This document shows positions 51,127-59,601 of a stretch of DNA of 64,000 bases, one piece after another. The stretch is from contig NZ_CP107845.1 in the NCBI RefSeq assembly GCF_041431415.1, positions 1,116,001 to 1,180,000 of the forward strand, given 5' to 3'. The DNA comes from Streptomyces sp. NBC_00513. GTDB lineage: Bacteria; Actinomycetota; Actinomycetes; Streptomycetales; Streptomycetaceae. A model generated the notes under the pieces. The model saw only the letters and a list, made by a program, of their open reading frames with translations, was not told where the DNA came from and searched no databases. Position numbers and translations under genes: made by a program. Positions within the stretch are counted from its first letter, which is position 1, and every line of letters starts with the position of its first letter.

Positions 51127-52740
51127 TCAGACGCCCTGACCCCCGAAGCGGTCCCGGAGTTCCCGCTTGAGGATCTTGCCGCCGGCGTTGCGGGGCAGCG
51201 CGTCCACGAAGAGCACCCGCTTGGGGGCCTTGAAATGGGCGAGCCTGTCGCGGGCGTACGCCATCAGCTCCGCCTCCGTTACCTCCCCACGCGGCACCAC
51301 CACCGCCGTGACCGCCTCGATCCACCGCTCGTCGGGCAGGCCGACGACGGCCACCTCCATCACCCCGGGGTGGGTGTACAGGACGTCCTCCACCTGTCGT
51401 GAGGCGACCAGCACCCCGCCCGAGTTGATGACGTCCTTCAGCCGGTCGACGACGGTGAAGTAGCCCTCCGCGTCGCGTACGGCGAGGTCCCCGGAGCGGA
51501 ACCAGCCGTCCCGGAAGGCCTTCCCGGTCGCCTCGGGGTCGTTCCAGTAGCCGAGGCACAACTGCGGCGAGCGGTAGACCACCTCGCCCGCGATCCCGTC
51601 CGCGACGTCGGCACCGTCCTCGTCGACGACCTTCGCCTCGACGTGGCGCACCGGTCGACCGCACGAGTCCATCCGACCCTCGTGTTCGGCCGGTCCCAGC
51701 ACCGTGGCCAGCGGGCCGATCTCGCTCTGCCCAAAGCAGTTGTAGAACGCGAGCCCGGGCAGTCGCGCCCGCAGCCGTTCCAGCACGGGCACCGGCATGA
51801 TCGAGGCCCCGTAGTAGGCCTTGCGCAGCGCGCCGAGTTCCCGCCGGTCGAAGCCGGGGTGGTTGGCCAGCGCGATCCACACCGTCGGCGGGGCGAAGAG
51901 GCTGTCCACCCGGCCCGCTTCCACCAGGTCGAGGATCTCTTGCGCCACCGGTGCGTCGAGCACGGTGTTCTCCGCGCCCACCGCCAGGTAGGGCAGCAGG
52001 AAGACGTGCGTCTGCGCCGAGTGGTAGAGCGGCAGCGCGTGCGCGGGCCGGTCCGTCTCGACCAGGTCCAGGGCGGCGATGGCGCTCTCGTACTCGTGCG
52101 CCAGCGCGCGGTGGGTCATGATCGCGCCCTTGGGCAGGGCCGTGGTCCCGGAGGTGTAGAGCAGTTGCACCACGGCGTCCGCGGTCCGGTCCGGGGTGAA
52201 GGGCAGCGGCTCGGCCAGCTCCGAGAGGAAGGAGTCCGGGGCGTCGCGCAGGGCGCGCACGGTGTGTCCGGCGGGGATCCGTTCGGCCAGGTCCGGGTCG
52301 GCGAGCACGAGCGTGCTCGCGCAGTTCCCCAGGATGTACGCGAGGTCCTCGCCGGTGAGGTTCTGGTTGACGGGGACGTGCGTGAGCCCGGCGCGTGCGC
52401 AGGCGAGGAAGGCGATGAGGTAGGCGTCGGAGTTGTGGGCGTAGGTCGCGACCCTGTCGCCGGCGGCCGGCGCGTACCGGTCGCGCAGCACGGCGGCGCC
52501 GGTGGTGACGGCCGCGTCGAGTTCCGCGTACGTCCAGGTCCGCTCGCGGTAGCGCAGCGCCACCCGGTCGGGGACCCGCAGGGCGCTGTCGCGGAGCAGC
52601 CCGTCGACCGTGTTCGCCCGGACCGCTCGCCCCGACCCCCCGGCCGTCACGTCATGCCCGGCGGTCGAGGCGTCCCCCGGCGTCACGGACCCGTCGGGCG
52701 TCACGGCTCCGTCGGGCGTCAGCGCTCCCTGTGGCGTCAT
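51127..52740 (-). CDS. Acyl-CoA synthetase (AMP-forming)
   Basis: This is a 537-residue ANL enzyme. The P-loop LLYTSGTTALPKGAIMTH, YYGASIMPVP, YNCFGQSEIGPLATVLG and the hinge VVDRLKDVINSGG are present; PRNAGGKILKREL holds the catalytic Lys. The N-terminus (about 1-40) is a low-complexity stretch in which TPDG-type units recur (LTPDGAVTPDGSVTP), coded by an 18-bp DNA repeat. AAGGA lies 7 nt before the ATG. The chain-length or ring preference is unknown; it resembles medium/long-chain fatty-acyl or aryl-CoA ligases. Confidence 0.85.
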   Translation of the reverse strand: MTPQGALTPDGAVTPDGSVTPGDASTAGHDVTAGGSGRAVRANTVDGLLRDSALRVPDRVALRYRERTWTYAELDAAVTTGAAVLRDRYAPAAGDRVATYAHNSDAYLIAFLACARAGLTHVPVNQNLTGEDLAYILGNCASTLVLADPDLAERIPAGHTVRALRDAPDSFLSELAEPLPFTPDRTADAVVQLLYTSGTTALPKGAIMTHRALAHEYESAIAALDLVETDRPAHALPLYHSAQTHVFLLPYLAVGAENTVLDAPVAQEILDLVEAGRVDSLFAPPTVWIALANHPGFDRRELGALRKAYYGASIMPVPVLERLRARLPGLAFYNCFGQSEIGPLATVLGPAEHEGRMDSCGRPVRHVEAKVVDEDGADVADGIAGEVVYRSPQLCLGYWNDPEATGKAFRDGWFRSGDLAVRDAEGYFTVVDRLKDVINSGGVLVASRQVEDVLYTHPGVMEVAVVGLPDERWIEAVTAVVVPRGEVTEAELMAYARDRLAHFKAPKRVLFVDALPRNAGGKILKRELRDRFGGQGV

Positions 52741-52897
52741 GGCGTGATCCTTCCCCCTCCCCCGTCCGAGGTCAACAACCCGGATACCGAACGGGATGTT
52801 GACAGATCGTCGGGCGGCCTGCATGAGTGTGGGGGCACGCAGGCACCACCTGTTTCACCGGCAATCCCGCCCATGCACAGGTCACTTGGGAGGTACG

Positions 52898-53028
52898 TTG
52901 CACATCCGCACCCGTCCCTTGCGTCGTCGCGTCGCCCTCGTCGGCGCCGCCCTGCCCGCCGCCGCGGCCGCGCTGCCCCAGACCACGGCCTCGGCCGACG
53001 CCGAGCGCGGCCCGTCCGGCAGCGCTCT
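52898..53028 (+). pseudogene. 5' remnant of a secreted-protein gene
   Basis: A TTG at 52898 with GGGAGG upstream starts a frame that encodes a clean signal peptide: HIRTRPLRRRVALVGAALPA, then AAALPQTTASADAERGPSG. Right after this, at about 53028, the sequence switches to transposase coding in another frame. The remainder of the original protein is gone; its identity is unknown. Confidence 0.55.
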
Positions 53029-53180
53029 GTCCACGCGGACAAAGGCTACGACTACGCCCACCTGCGCCGATGGTTACGCGGGCGCGGTATCACCCACCGC
53101 AGCGCCCGCCGCGGCATCGAGTCCTCCCAGCGGTTGGGACGACACCACTGGACCATCGAACGCACCATGGCCTGGCTCGA
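53023..53180 (+). pseudogene. Transposase C-terminal fragment (IS5-like)
   Basis: About 52 codons match the C-terminal part of IS5-type DDE transposases: SVHADKGYDYAHLRRWLRGR, GITHRSARRGIESSQR and HHWTIERTMAWL, with the conserved Glu in the W-x-x-E-R-T block. The similarity ends abruptly after AWL, with the frame no longer giving transposase sequence. N-terminus and terminal repeats were not found. It is a relic of an insertion sequence. Confidence 0.65.
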
Positions 53181-53487
53181 CTCCCCACACCGTGGACGAG
53201 AGCCTCTCCCGCTTCGGGGCCTACCGGGCCCTGGTCAAGTCCCGGCACCGCGCCCTGTAGCACCTGCGCCAGATCCCCGCCGAAGAGAGCCAGGGGTAGG
53301 CGCGAGCAGCGCCGACGCATGACGGGAGGGCGACCGGGATGACGCAGGTCACAGTGGGTGAGCTGGACGAACGGGTGCCGGGACGTTGGTGGACGGTGCG
53401 TCTGGACGCCGGCCGGGGCAGGCGGCGGCGATCCGCGTCCCGGCCTCCGCCTCGGCGCCGGCTGCCGATGTCCGCGCCGGGAGCGGG

Positions 53488-56400
53488 TCAGTGGGCTCGT
53501 CGCAGGAGCTCCTCCACGCGCTGCGGGGCAAAGTGGGACCAGAGCTCCGACGCCTCTTCCACCCGAAGACGCGCGGCCTCGGTGTCGCCCGCGCCACGCA
53601 GCGCGTGCGCGAGGGCGACGAGGGCATCCGCCCGGCCCCTGGGATGGGCGTTCGCCAGCTGGACCGCCACCGCTTCCCTGGCCCGACTCTCTGCCTCGGT
53701 GTAATTCTTCTCCTGGCAGGCGATCTCGGCCAGGAGCGTCAATGCGTAGCCCCGAAAGAGCCGGTAGCCGTTGACCGTGGCTTCCTCCAGCAGCTCCTCG
53801 GCGAGCGAGCGGGCCTGTTCGATCCGCCCCAGCTCGAGGGAGCAGCGTGCCATCCCGGTCAGGGCGTCCAGCTCGGGTTTGCGTGAGGCGCACTGCCTGG
53901 CCAGGTCCCTGGCCCGCTCGAAGCTTTGCAGGGCGGCCTCGTGGCCCCCCGTGCGCTCGGAGAGCATGCCGCGTGCGGTGTGCAGGTGCGCCTCGGCCCT
54001 GATGTCGCCACCCGCGAGGGAGAATCCCTCGTCGAGGTGTGCGAGGGCGCCGGCCCGGTCGCCGCGCTGAAGTGCCATGACCGCCTTCCAAAAGAGGGTG
54101 TAGGTCAGGTTGCTGGGTCCCTGGCCCGCCCTACGCTGAACGTCCTCGGCCCGCGCGAGGAGTTCGGCGGCCCGCACCGGTTGCCCCTGGTCGTGCAGGA
54201 CGGCGGCGAAGTTGCGAAGGATGTGGCCCTCAGTGGTCGGTGCGTGGGCCACGACCCTGCCGCCCATCATGCTCTCGTAGAGTTCCTCGGCCTCGCGGAG
54301 CATGCCGGCCTCGTGCAGGATGGCGCCCAGGTTGGAGCTGATGATGAGTTCGGGAACCAGCTCGCCGGCGCTCTTCGCCTGGGCGAGACCACGGCTTCCG
54401 TGGGCCACCGCGTCATCCAGCCTACCCGCGTACCAGGCCGCGAGGGCGAGGCTGTTGCACGCCGCCGCCTCGGCGGCCGCGGCTCCCACGCTCCGGTACA
54501 GCTCCGCCGCGGCCAGGTCGTGCCGTGTGCTCTCCTCGTACCTGCCCAGGACGAGATAGGCGCTCGACAGGATCCGGTGCGTCGCCGCCTGACCGAAGAC
54601 GTGCCCGTCCGCCTCCGCCGCCGCCAGTCCCGCCTCTCCCACTGCCAGCCAGTCGGCGGTGTGTGAGGAGTGCATCAGGTAGGGCCGGAACGCGTCGGCC
54701 AGACCCCACGCGGCTTCCAGAGGGCCCTCGTCCGCAGCCCGCTGGACCATCGCCACGACGTTGGCCCGTTCGGCGTCGAGCCAGTCGGCGGCGTCGTCCA
54801 GCGTGTCGAAGGCAAGGTCGGCGCCGTCCGCGTACATCCGCAGGCGCACCATTTCGGGCTGGATCAGCCTGGCCGCCTTGTCGACGTTCGTCAGGTACCA
54901 GTCATACAGACGCCTCAGGGTGGCGTCGCGCTCGCTGTCGGGTTCCTCGGCGTGGGCCCGTTCGCGGGCGTAGGCGCGCAAGAGGTCGTGCAGAGCGTAC
55001 CGGCCGACGGTCCCTTCCTCCAGGAGGTGGGAGCGGGTGAGGCTGCCCAGGAGCGCACTGGCGCGGGCGGGGCGCGTGCCGGCCAGCGCCGCCGCGGCCC
55101 CGGCCGTGATGTCCTCACCCGGCAGGAGTCCGAGGAGTCGGAACATGCGGGCGGTGTCCGGCTCCAGGGTGGCGTACGACCTCGCGAAGACCGTGCGCAC
55201 CGCGCTTTGGCCGTCCCCGGGCAGTTCCAGGGCGGACAGGGTGTCGGCCCCGGTCAGCAGCTCGACCTGCTGTGCCAGGGTCCGGTCCGGGTGGAGCGCG
55301 AGGTCGGCCGCGCTGATGCCGACGGCTAGGGGGAGTCGGGCGCAGGCGGCGGTCAGCGCGGCGGCCGCCGCGGTCTCGCGCGAAACCCGTGCGGGACCAA
55401 GGATGTTGACGAGCATCTGCTCGGCCTCGGGCAGCTCCAAGACCGGCAGCGGCACGGGCAGCGCCCCGTCGCGGGCCACGAGGCCGGCCAGGGAGAGGCG
55501 ACTGGTCACGATCACCATGCAGTCCGCGCTGCCGGGTAGCAGTGGCCTGACCTGCTCCTCCGACCGTGCGTCGTCCAGGATCACCAGCAGCCGCCGGTCG
55601 GCGCACAGTGAGCGGAACCGGGCGGCGCCGCGTTCCTCCGTCACGGGGACGTCGCGCGGGGGCACGCCGAGCGCCTCCAGGAACTCGCTGAGCGCGTCGA
55701 TCGATCGCAGGGGCCGACCGCCGCCGTGACCACGCAGGTTGACGTAGAGCTGCCCGTCGGGAAACCGGTTGCGCCGGCTGTGGCCCCAGTGGACCGCGAG
55801 GGCCGTCTTGCCGACCCCGCCCTGGCCGGTGATCTGGACGATGCGGGCCGCTCCCGGCGGTTGTGGCCCTGCGGCGGGCATCAGCTCGTCGAGCCGTCGC
55901 AGGGCCTCCGCGCGGCCGGTGAACACCATTGTGGTGGGAGGGAGTTGGGAGGGGAGGACGGATGGGGCGGAGGAGGCAGGGCCGGTCTCGGTGTGGCCGA
56001 ACGGATCCGAGCGGGTGGACGGAGCGCTGCGTGGGGGCGCCGCTGCGGGCCGGATCTCCATCAGGGTCGGATCGTCGGCGAGGATGCGGGTGTGGAGCGC
56101 GGCGAGTTCGGGACCGGGTTCCAGGCCCAGTTCCCGAACGAGGTGTGAGCGGGCCTGCCGGGAGGCCGCGAGCGCGTCGCCGCGCCGTCCCGAACGGTAG
56201 AGAGCGAGCACCAGTTGCCCCTGGAGCCGTTCCCGCAGTGGTTGCCGGGCGGCCTCGGTGTGCAGCTCGGCGATCACGGCGGCGTGCCGGCCCAGCCTCA
56301 GGTCGGCGTCGACCCGCTGCTCGAAGGCGACCATCCGAGCTTCCTCTAGACGGGGCCCCTCCACCTGCCGGAGGTACTCGGAGCGACTGCCGGCCAGCGC

Positions 56401-56838
56401 TTGGCCGCGCCATTGGGACAGCGCGGCGCCGAGCCGTGCGGAGACGGTGACGTCGTCACCGCGCGCGGCGGCCGCGGCCGCGCTGCCGACAAGCCGCTCG
56501 AACTCCCCGACGTCCAAGAACTCGCCCTCCAGCCCCAGCAGATAGCCTCCCGGCCGGGTCGCCAGCAATTCGCGTTGTCCGTCTCCGGGTTCCCGGAGGA
56601 CTCGACGCAGCCGCTTGACGTAGTTCTGCAGCGTCGTGCGCGCGGTCGTCGGCGGTGTGGTCCCCCAGAGTCCGTCGATCAGCTCCTCCGCCGGGACGAT
56701 GTGCCCGGCCTTCAGCAGCAGCAGGACGAGCAGATCACGTTCCTTGGGGGCGGTGACGGCCACCGTCTCCCCGACGTACCGCACCTCAAGCGGCCCCAGT
56801 ATCCGGAACTGGAACAACGCGCCTCGCTGACCATGCAT
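53488..56838 (-). CDS. SARP/AfsR-type regulator (SARP, NB-ARC, TPR)
   Basis: This is a 1116-residue regulator. Residues of about 8-100 form the OmpR-type winged helix of SARPs (FRILGPLEVRYVGETVAVTA, VPAEELIDGLWGTTPPTTA); about 105-250 is the BTAD domain (VGEFERLVGSAAAAAARGDD, ADLRLGRHAAVIAELH). An NB-ARC ATPase follows with P-loop ITGQGGVGKTALAVHW (about 338-353) and VILDDARSEEQ. The rest, from about 680, is TPR. Such proteins activate antibiotic clusters via heptameric direct repeats. It diverges from the LuxR-type gene and closes the cluster on the left. It ends near a transposase relic. Confidence 0.9.
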   Translation of the reverse strand: MHGQRGALFQFRILGPLEVRYVGETVAVTAPKERDLLVLLLLKAGHIVPAEELIDGLWGTTPPTTARTTLQNYVKRLRRVLREPGDGQRELLATRPGGYLLGLEGEFLDVGEFERLVGSAAAAAARGDDVTVSARLGAALSQWRGQALAGSRSEYLRQVEGPRLEEARMVAFEQRVDADLRLGRHAAVIAELHTEAARQPLRERLQGQLVLALYRSGRRGDALAASRQARSHLVRELGLEPGPELAALHTRILADDPTLMEIRPAAAPPRSAPSTRSDPFGHTETGPASSAPSVLPSQLPPTTMVFTGRAEALRRLDELMPAAGPQPPGAARIVQITGQGGVGKTALAVHWGHSRRNRFPDGQLYVNLRGHGGGRPLRSIDALSEFLEALGVPPRDVPVTEERGAARFRSLCADRRLLVILDDARSEEQVRPLLPGSADCMVIVTSRLSLAGLVARDGALPVPLPVLELPEAEQMLVNILGPARVSRETAAAAALTAACARLPLAVGISAADLALHPDRTLAQQVELLTGADTLSALELPGDGQSAVRTVFARSYATLEPDTARMFRLLGLLPGEDITAGAAAALAGTRPARASALLGSLTRSHLLEEGTVGRYALHDLLRAYARERAHAEEPDSERDATLRRLYDWYLTNVDKAARLIQPEMVRLRMYADGADLAFDTLDDAADWLDAERANVVAMVQRAADEGPLEAAWGLADAFRPYLMHSSHTADWLAVGEAGLAAAEADGHVFGQAATHRILSSAYLVLGRYEESTRHDLAAAELYRSVGAAAAEAAACNSLALAAWYAGRLDDAVAHGSRGLAQAKSAGELVPELIISSNLGAILHEAGMLREAEELYESMMGGRVVAHAPTTEGHILRNFAAVLHDQGQPVRAAELLARAEDVQRRAGQGPSNLTYTLFWKAVMALQRGDRAGALAHLDEGFSLAGGDIRAEAHLHTARGMLSERTGGHEAALQSFERARDLARQCASRKPELDALTGMARCSLELGRIEQARSLAEELLEEATVNGYRLFRGYALTLLAEIACQEKNYTEAESRAREAVAVQLANAHPRGRADALVALAHALRGAGDTEAARLRVEEASELWSHFAPQRVEELLRRAH

Positions 56839-56870
56839 GGCGGGAGCCTATGTCAGCCGTCCCTAGCGAT

Positions 56871-56880
56871 CCGCTAGCGG
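56871..56880. promoter_or_regulatory. Palindrome CCGCTAGCGG between the two cluster regulators
   Basis: A perfect 10-bp palindrome in the 98-bp divergent promoter of the SARP gene and the LuxR-type gene; a related CCCTAGCG lies at 56861-56868. A shared operator is plausible but unproven. Confidence 0.45.
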
Positions 56881-56936
56881 GGCCTCCTCATGCTGCGCCA
56901 ACCTGCCGGAACCACAACGGAGTCTGAGCCTTGACC

Positions 56937-57998
56937 ATGCACGCATCCCAAGCCTGGCGGAGCCATGAAAACGCCGTGGCACATCTGTGCCCGGCATCGC
57001 ATGACGGCGAAGAGACCCTGCTACTGGGCGCGCTCGGACTCGACTCCGGCACCGAGACGGTCTACCGACTCATGCTGGAGCACCCCTCCTGGGATGTGGA
57101 CCAGCTGGCTCAGGGGCTGGGCCAGGGCCGGTCAGCCGTCGCGCGGGCGCTGGACTCGCTCGCCGACCTCGCCCTGCTGCGCACGGCGGACACAGACGGC
57201 TCGGGCCCGGGTACCCCGCTGCTCGTACCGCCCCGGGCGGGGCTCGGGGCGCTCTTGGAGCGCCGTCAGGACGAACTGGCCCGCACCCAGTTGGAGATCG
57301 AGGCGAGCCGGTCCGCCGTGGACGCCCTCCTCGCCGACTACGTCGCGCACGGCCGCACGGGCACGGCGAGTGTGGAACGCTTCACCGGCAACGAAGCCGT
57401 ACAACGCGTCCAGTCAGACCTGTCGGCGCAGGCCCGCGGCGAGCTTCTCGCCCTCGCCCCCACCGCCGCCGCGGCCGGCGGCGGCCCGTGGGACCTCGAT
57501 GTGGCCGTCCTCCTCGACCTGCTCGCGCGGGGCGTGCGCGTACGCGTCCTTCACCTGCCCGGCGTCCAGCGCCGTAGCTCGGTGCGGCGCCTGGCGCAGG
57601 CCGGCGCCGAGATGCGCACCCTGCCCTCCCTGCCCCTGCAACTGCGCATCGTCGAGGATGCGCGTGCCGTCTTGCCCTTGGACCCGGAGGATCCCGACAC
57701 CGGAGCCGTTTTGCTGACCGAGTCCGGCGCCCTCATGGGCCTGCGTGCCCTCTTCACGTACCTGTGGGACACGGCGGCCGAGGAGGAGTCGGAGGGCGAG
57801 GCCCCCGCCACCTGCTCGCCTCAGGAGCGGGCTCTGTTGCGCTTCCTGGCCGAAGGGCTGACCGACGAGGCGGCGGCCCGCAGGCTCGGTATCTCCCTGC
57901 GCAGCGAACGACGGATGATCACCGCCCTCACGGAACGGTTCAAAGTCAGCAGCCGATTCCAGCTCGGACTCCAAGCCGCACAGCAAGGCCTGATCTGA
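56937..57998 (+). CDS. LuxR-type regulator with TrmB-like N-terminal domain
   Basis: This 353-residue regulator starts with a winged-helix, TrmB-like region (DSGTETVYRLMLEHPSWDVD, GQGRSAVARALDSLADLALL), a coiled-coil linker (ERRQDELARTQLEIEASRSA) and an effector-like middle part (about 150-275). The C-terminal LuxR HTH reads CSPQERALLRFLAEGLTDEA, AARRLGISLRSERRMITALT. This architecture is common for pathway-specific regulators of Streptomyces peptides. The ATG at 56937 is used; a TTG at 56931 has the better-spaced GGAG and cannot be excluded. The next gene downstream is the small peptide gene. Confidence 0.86.
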   Translation: MHASQAWRSHENAVAHLCPASHDGEETLLLGALGLDSGTETVYRLMLEHPSWDVDQLAQGLGQGRSAVARALDSLADLALLRTADTDGSGPGTPLLVPPRAGLGALLERRQDELARTQLEIEASRSAVDALLADYVAHGRTGTASVERFTGNEAVQRVQSDLSAQARGELLALAPTAAAAGGGPWDLDVAVLLDLLARGVRVRVLHLPGVQRRSSVRRLAQAGAEMRTLPSLPLQLRIVEDARAVLPLDPEDPDTGAVLLTESGALMGLRALFTYLWDTAAEEESEGEAPATCSPQERALLRFLAEGLTDEAAARRLGISLRSERRMITALTERFKVSSRFQLGLQAAQQGLI

Positions 57999-58135
57999 CA
58001 CAACCGTGCCAGGGGAACTTCGTGTCAATCCAAATGGATGACAACGCCCTCGAACGAATGTCAGAGTTGCTTCCAGAACGGACCGGGGAAACGAACGGAA
58101 CGCCCGCCCGGCGGCCCGACCCCACCCCGGCCGGT

Positions 58136-58164
58136 CAATTTTCGGCACTCTTGCCGGAAAATTG
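58136..58164 (+). promoter_or_regulatory. AT-rich inverted repeat before the peptide gene
   Basis: CAATTTTCGGCA (58136-58147) pairs with TGCCGGAAAATTG (58152-58164) with one bulged base, around a CTCT loop. In this GC-rich genome the AT-rich arms stand out. It ends 34 bp before the peptide ATG. It may be an operator, a promoter element or an RNA leader hairpin. Confidence 0.6.
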
Positions 58165-58198
58165 TGGAACAGAATCACTGAGAAGGGAATTCCGCATC

Positions 58199-58294
58199 AT
58201 GGAGAACGAGCAGAACCTCGTCATGGAGATCCTCGAGGACGACAACTACGACTTCGAGACCGAGTTCAGCCCGCGTCGGGACGTCGGCCACTGA
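58199..58294 (+). CDS. Short acidic peptide, candidate RiPP precursor (31 aa)
   Basis: A 31-codon frame starts at ATG 58199 with AAGGGA 10 nt upstream. From this ATG on, every third codon position is G or C apart from one CGT; before it, codons such as AGA, AAT and TTT show noncoding DNA. The product is acidic in its first two thirds (NLVMEILEDDNYDFETEF) and changes character to a short polar end (SPRRDVGH). That leader/core-like contrast, the place just ahead of modifying enzymes and a strong hairpin right after it all fit a peptide precursor. A longer in-frame reading from GTG 58022 is judged less likely. I do not recognise the family. Confidence 0.6.
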   Translation: MENEQNLVMEILEDDNYDFETEFSPRRDVGH

Positions 58295-58306
58295 GTCCAC
58301 ACCGTC

Positions 58307-58342
58307 GCGCGGCCGGTCGTCCTCGCGGACGGCCGGCCGCGC
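58307..58342 (+). terminator. Strong hairpin between peptide gene and oxygenase operon (attenuator?)
   Basis: GCGCGGCCGGTCGTCC (58307-58322) pairs with GGACGGCCGGCCGCGC (58327-58342), 16-bp arms with a single T-G wobble, around a TCGC tetraloop. It lies 12 bp after the peptide stop and 33 bp before the next start. Such partial terminators are common after RiPP precursors and give an excess of precursor message. Confidence 0.75.
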
Positions 58343-58374
58343 CGGCCGTACCTCCCGAACGAGTGGTGAGCTGA

Positions 58375-59601
58375 ATGAGCATCGACATGAAGACCTGGAA
58401 GGCGTTCGCGGCAGCCCACGCTCCGGGCTTCGCCAGCCCCGTCTTCCTCCCCGGCCTGGTCACCGACCCACAGCGTCTCGGTCGGCTGATCGACTGCAGC
58501 CTGCGGACGGCGACCCGCCAGGCGCCCGGCGACCTGCGTCTGCGCGCCTTCCGCCCCGGCGCCTTCGACTATCCGCTCACCAAGCGTTTCGTGGATTCAC
58601 CCCTCGCGGATGGCGAGAGCGCGGTGGAGTGGCTGGCCCGTACCGCCGGCGGCGACGAGGCGTGCGTGGCCGTCAACGACATCTCCACCTGGGACCTCCG
58701 GCTGTGCGCCGAAGTCTCCGCAATGGTCGAGGAACTCGTGACGGACGGGTTCCACGAACTGCCTTCCGGCACTGATGTGTACACCTTCATCGCCCATTCC
58801 GGATGGACACCCTTCGGCATCCACAAGGATGACGAACCCTCCCTCATCTTCCACCTCGGACCGTCCCCCAAAGAAGTCTGGATCTGGCACGAGAACCCGT
58901 TCGATACCTCCGGTATAACCCCGAGCCCATCGTTCGGACAAATTACCTTCGACATCGAGGAGCATCTCGGCTCCGCCGAACGTCGGCTACTGCGCCCCGG
59001 TGATTTCCTGCTGATTCCGCAGGACACTTATCACGTTTTCCGAAACCTCGGCCCCACCGCTTTTCTCGGGCTCACCCTGTACCCGGTCAGGACCCACTCC
59101 CTGATCACCGAGGCACTGTGGCGCGCTGCGGGCCCGGCCGACCCCCTCCCCGACTACCCGCCCGCCGGTGCCGTCGCGGACCGTGCCCGCACCCTGCTGG
59201 CCGAGGACACCGCCGACCCCTCTCTCGCCGAGCGCGTCGCCCACGAGCTGACACTCACCCAGCTCCGTCTGCGCACCAACGGCCACCTCAGCCGACCCCA
59301 CCGCGCCGCCCTGCCCCGCTCGGGCGCCCCCGTCATCGACGGCCCGTTGCGTTGGGCCCGGCCCGGTGCCGTAGCAGTGGCCGCGCACGCCGGTCGCACC
59401 ACCCTTGTCGTCCGTGGCCGCACCCTCACGGTTCCCGTCGGGGAGCGGGCCGACTTCGACTCCCTGGTGCGGGCGACTGCGTCCACCGCTCCCTTCTCCT
59501 TCCGTGAGCTGACGGCGCTCCTGCCCGCCCGGCTCACCCCGGACAGCCGAGGCGAACTGGCCCGCACCCTTTACGCCTTGGGAGCAGTGATCGCCGCATG
59601 A
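58375..59601 (+). CDS. JmjC/cupin-fold 2OG-Fe(II) oxygenase with C-terminal winged-helix region (A)
   Basis: This is a 408-residue enzyme. The iron site is visible as His150-x-Asp152 in FGIHKDDEPSLIFH and His220 in IPQDTYHVF, the spacing of JmjC-type hydroxylases. The second half (about 250-408) looks like the dimerisation plus winged-helix part seen in YcfD/ROX ribosomal oxygenases (HELTLTQLRLRTNGHLSR, FSFRELTALLPARLTPD). The likely reaction is hydroxylation of an amino-acid side chain in a peptide or protein. The ATG has GGTGAG upstream; the stop overlaps the next gene by 4 bp. The substrate could be the upstream peptide or a ribosomal protein; sequence alone does not decide. Confidence 0.82.
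   Translation: MSIDMKTWKAFAAAHAPGFASPVFLPGLVTDPQRLGRLIDCSLRTATRQAPGDLRLRAFRPGAFDYPLTKRFVDSPLADGESAVEWLARTAGGDEACVAVNDISTWDLRLCAEVSAMVEELVTDGFHELPSGTDVYTFIAHSGWTPFGIHKDDEPSLIFHLGPSPKEVWIWHENPFDTSGITPSPSFGQITFDIEEHLGSAERRLLRPGDFLLIPQDTYHVFRNLGPTAFLGLTLYPVRTHSLITEALWRAAGPADPLPDYPPAGAVADRARTLLAEDTADPSLAERVAHELTLTQLRLRTNGHLSRPHRAALPRSGAPVIDGPLRWARPGAVAVAAHAGRTTLVVRGRTLTVPVGERADFDSLVRATASTAPFSFRELTALLPARLTPDSRGELARTLYALGAVIAA

Larger units (their letters stand above)
52741..53487. other. Degraded region with remnants between CoA ligase and SARP gene
   Basis: About 750 bp without an intact gene. It contains the first part of a secreted-protein gene (52898-53028) joined to a transposase fragment (53023-53180), and short unrelated frames up to the SARP gene's end. 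It looks like an insertion/deletion scar. Confidence 0.65.

Noticed and set aside
51127..52740. FadD3-type ring-degradation ligase
   Set aside because: The N-terminal and middle segments do not resemble FadD3 as I recall it; general acyl-CoA synthetase is the safer call.
58022..58294. Ninety-residue reading of the peptide gene from GTG 58022
   Set aside because: Codons between about 58130 and 58198 include AGA, AAT, TTT and TGT and cover an AT-rich inverted repeat; codon bias only begins at ATG 58199. Kept as an alternative, not as the call.
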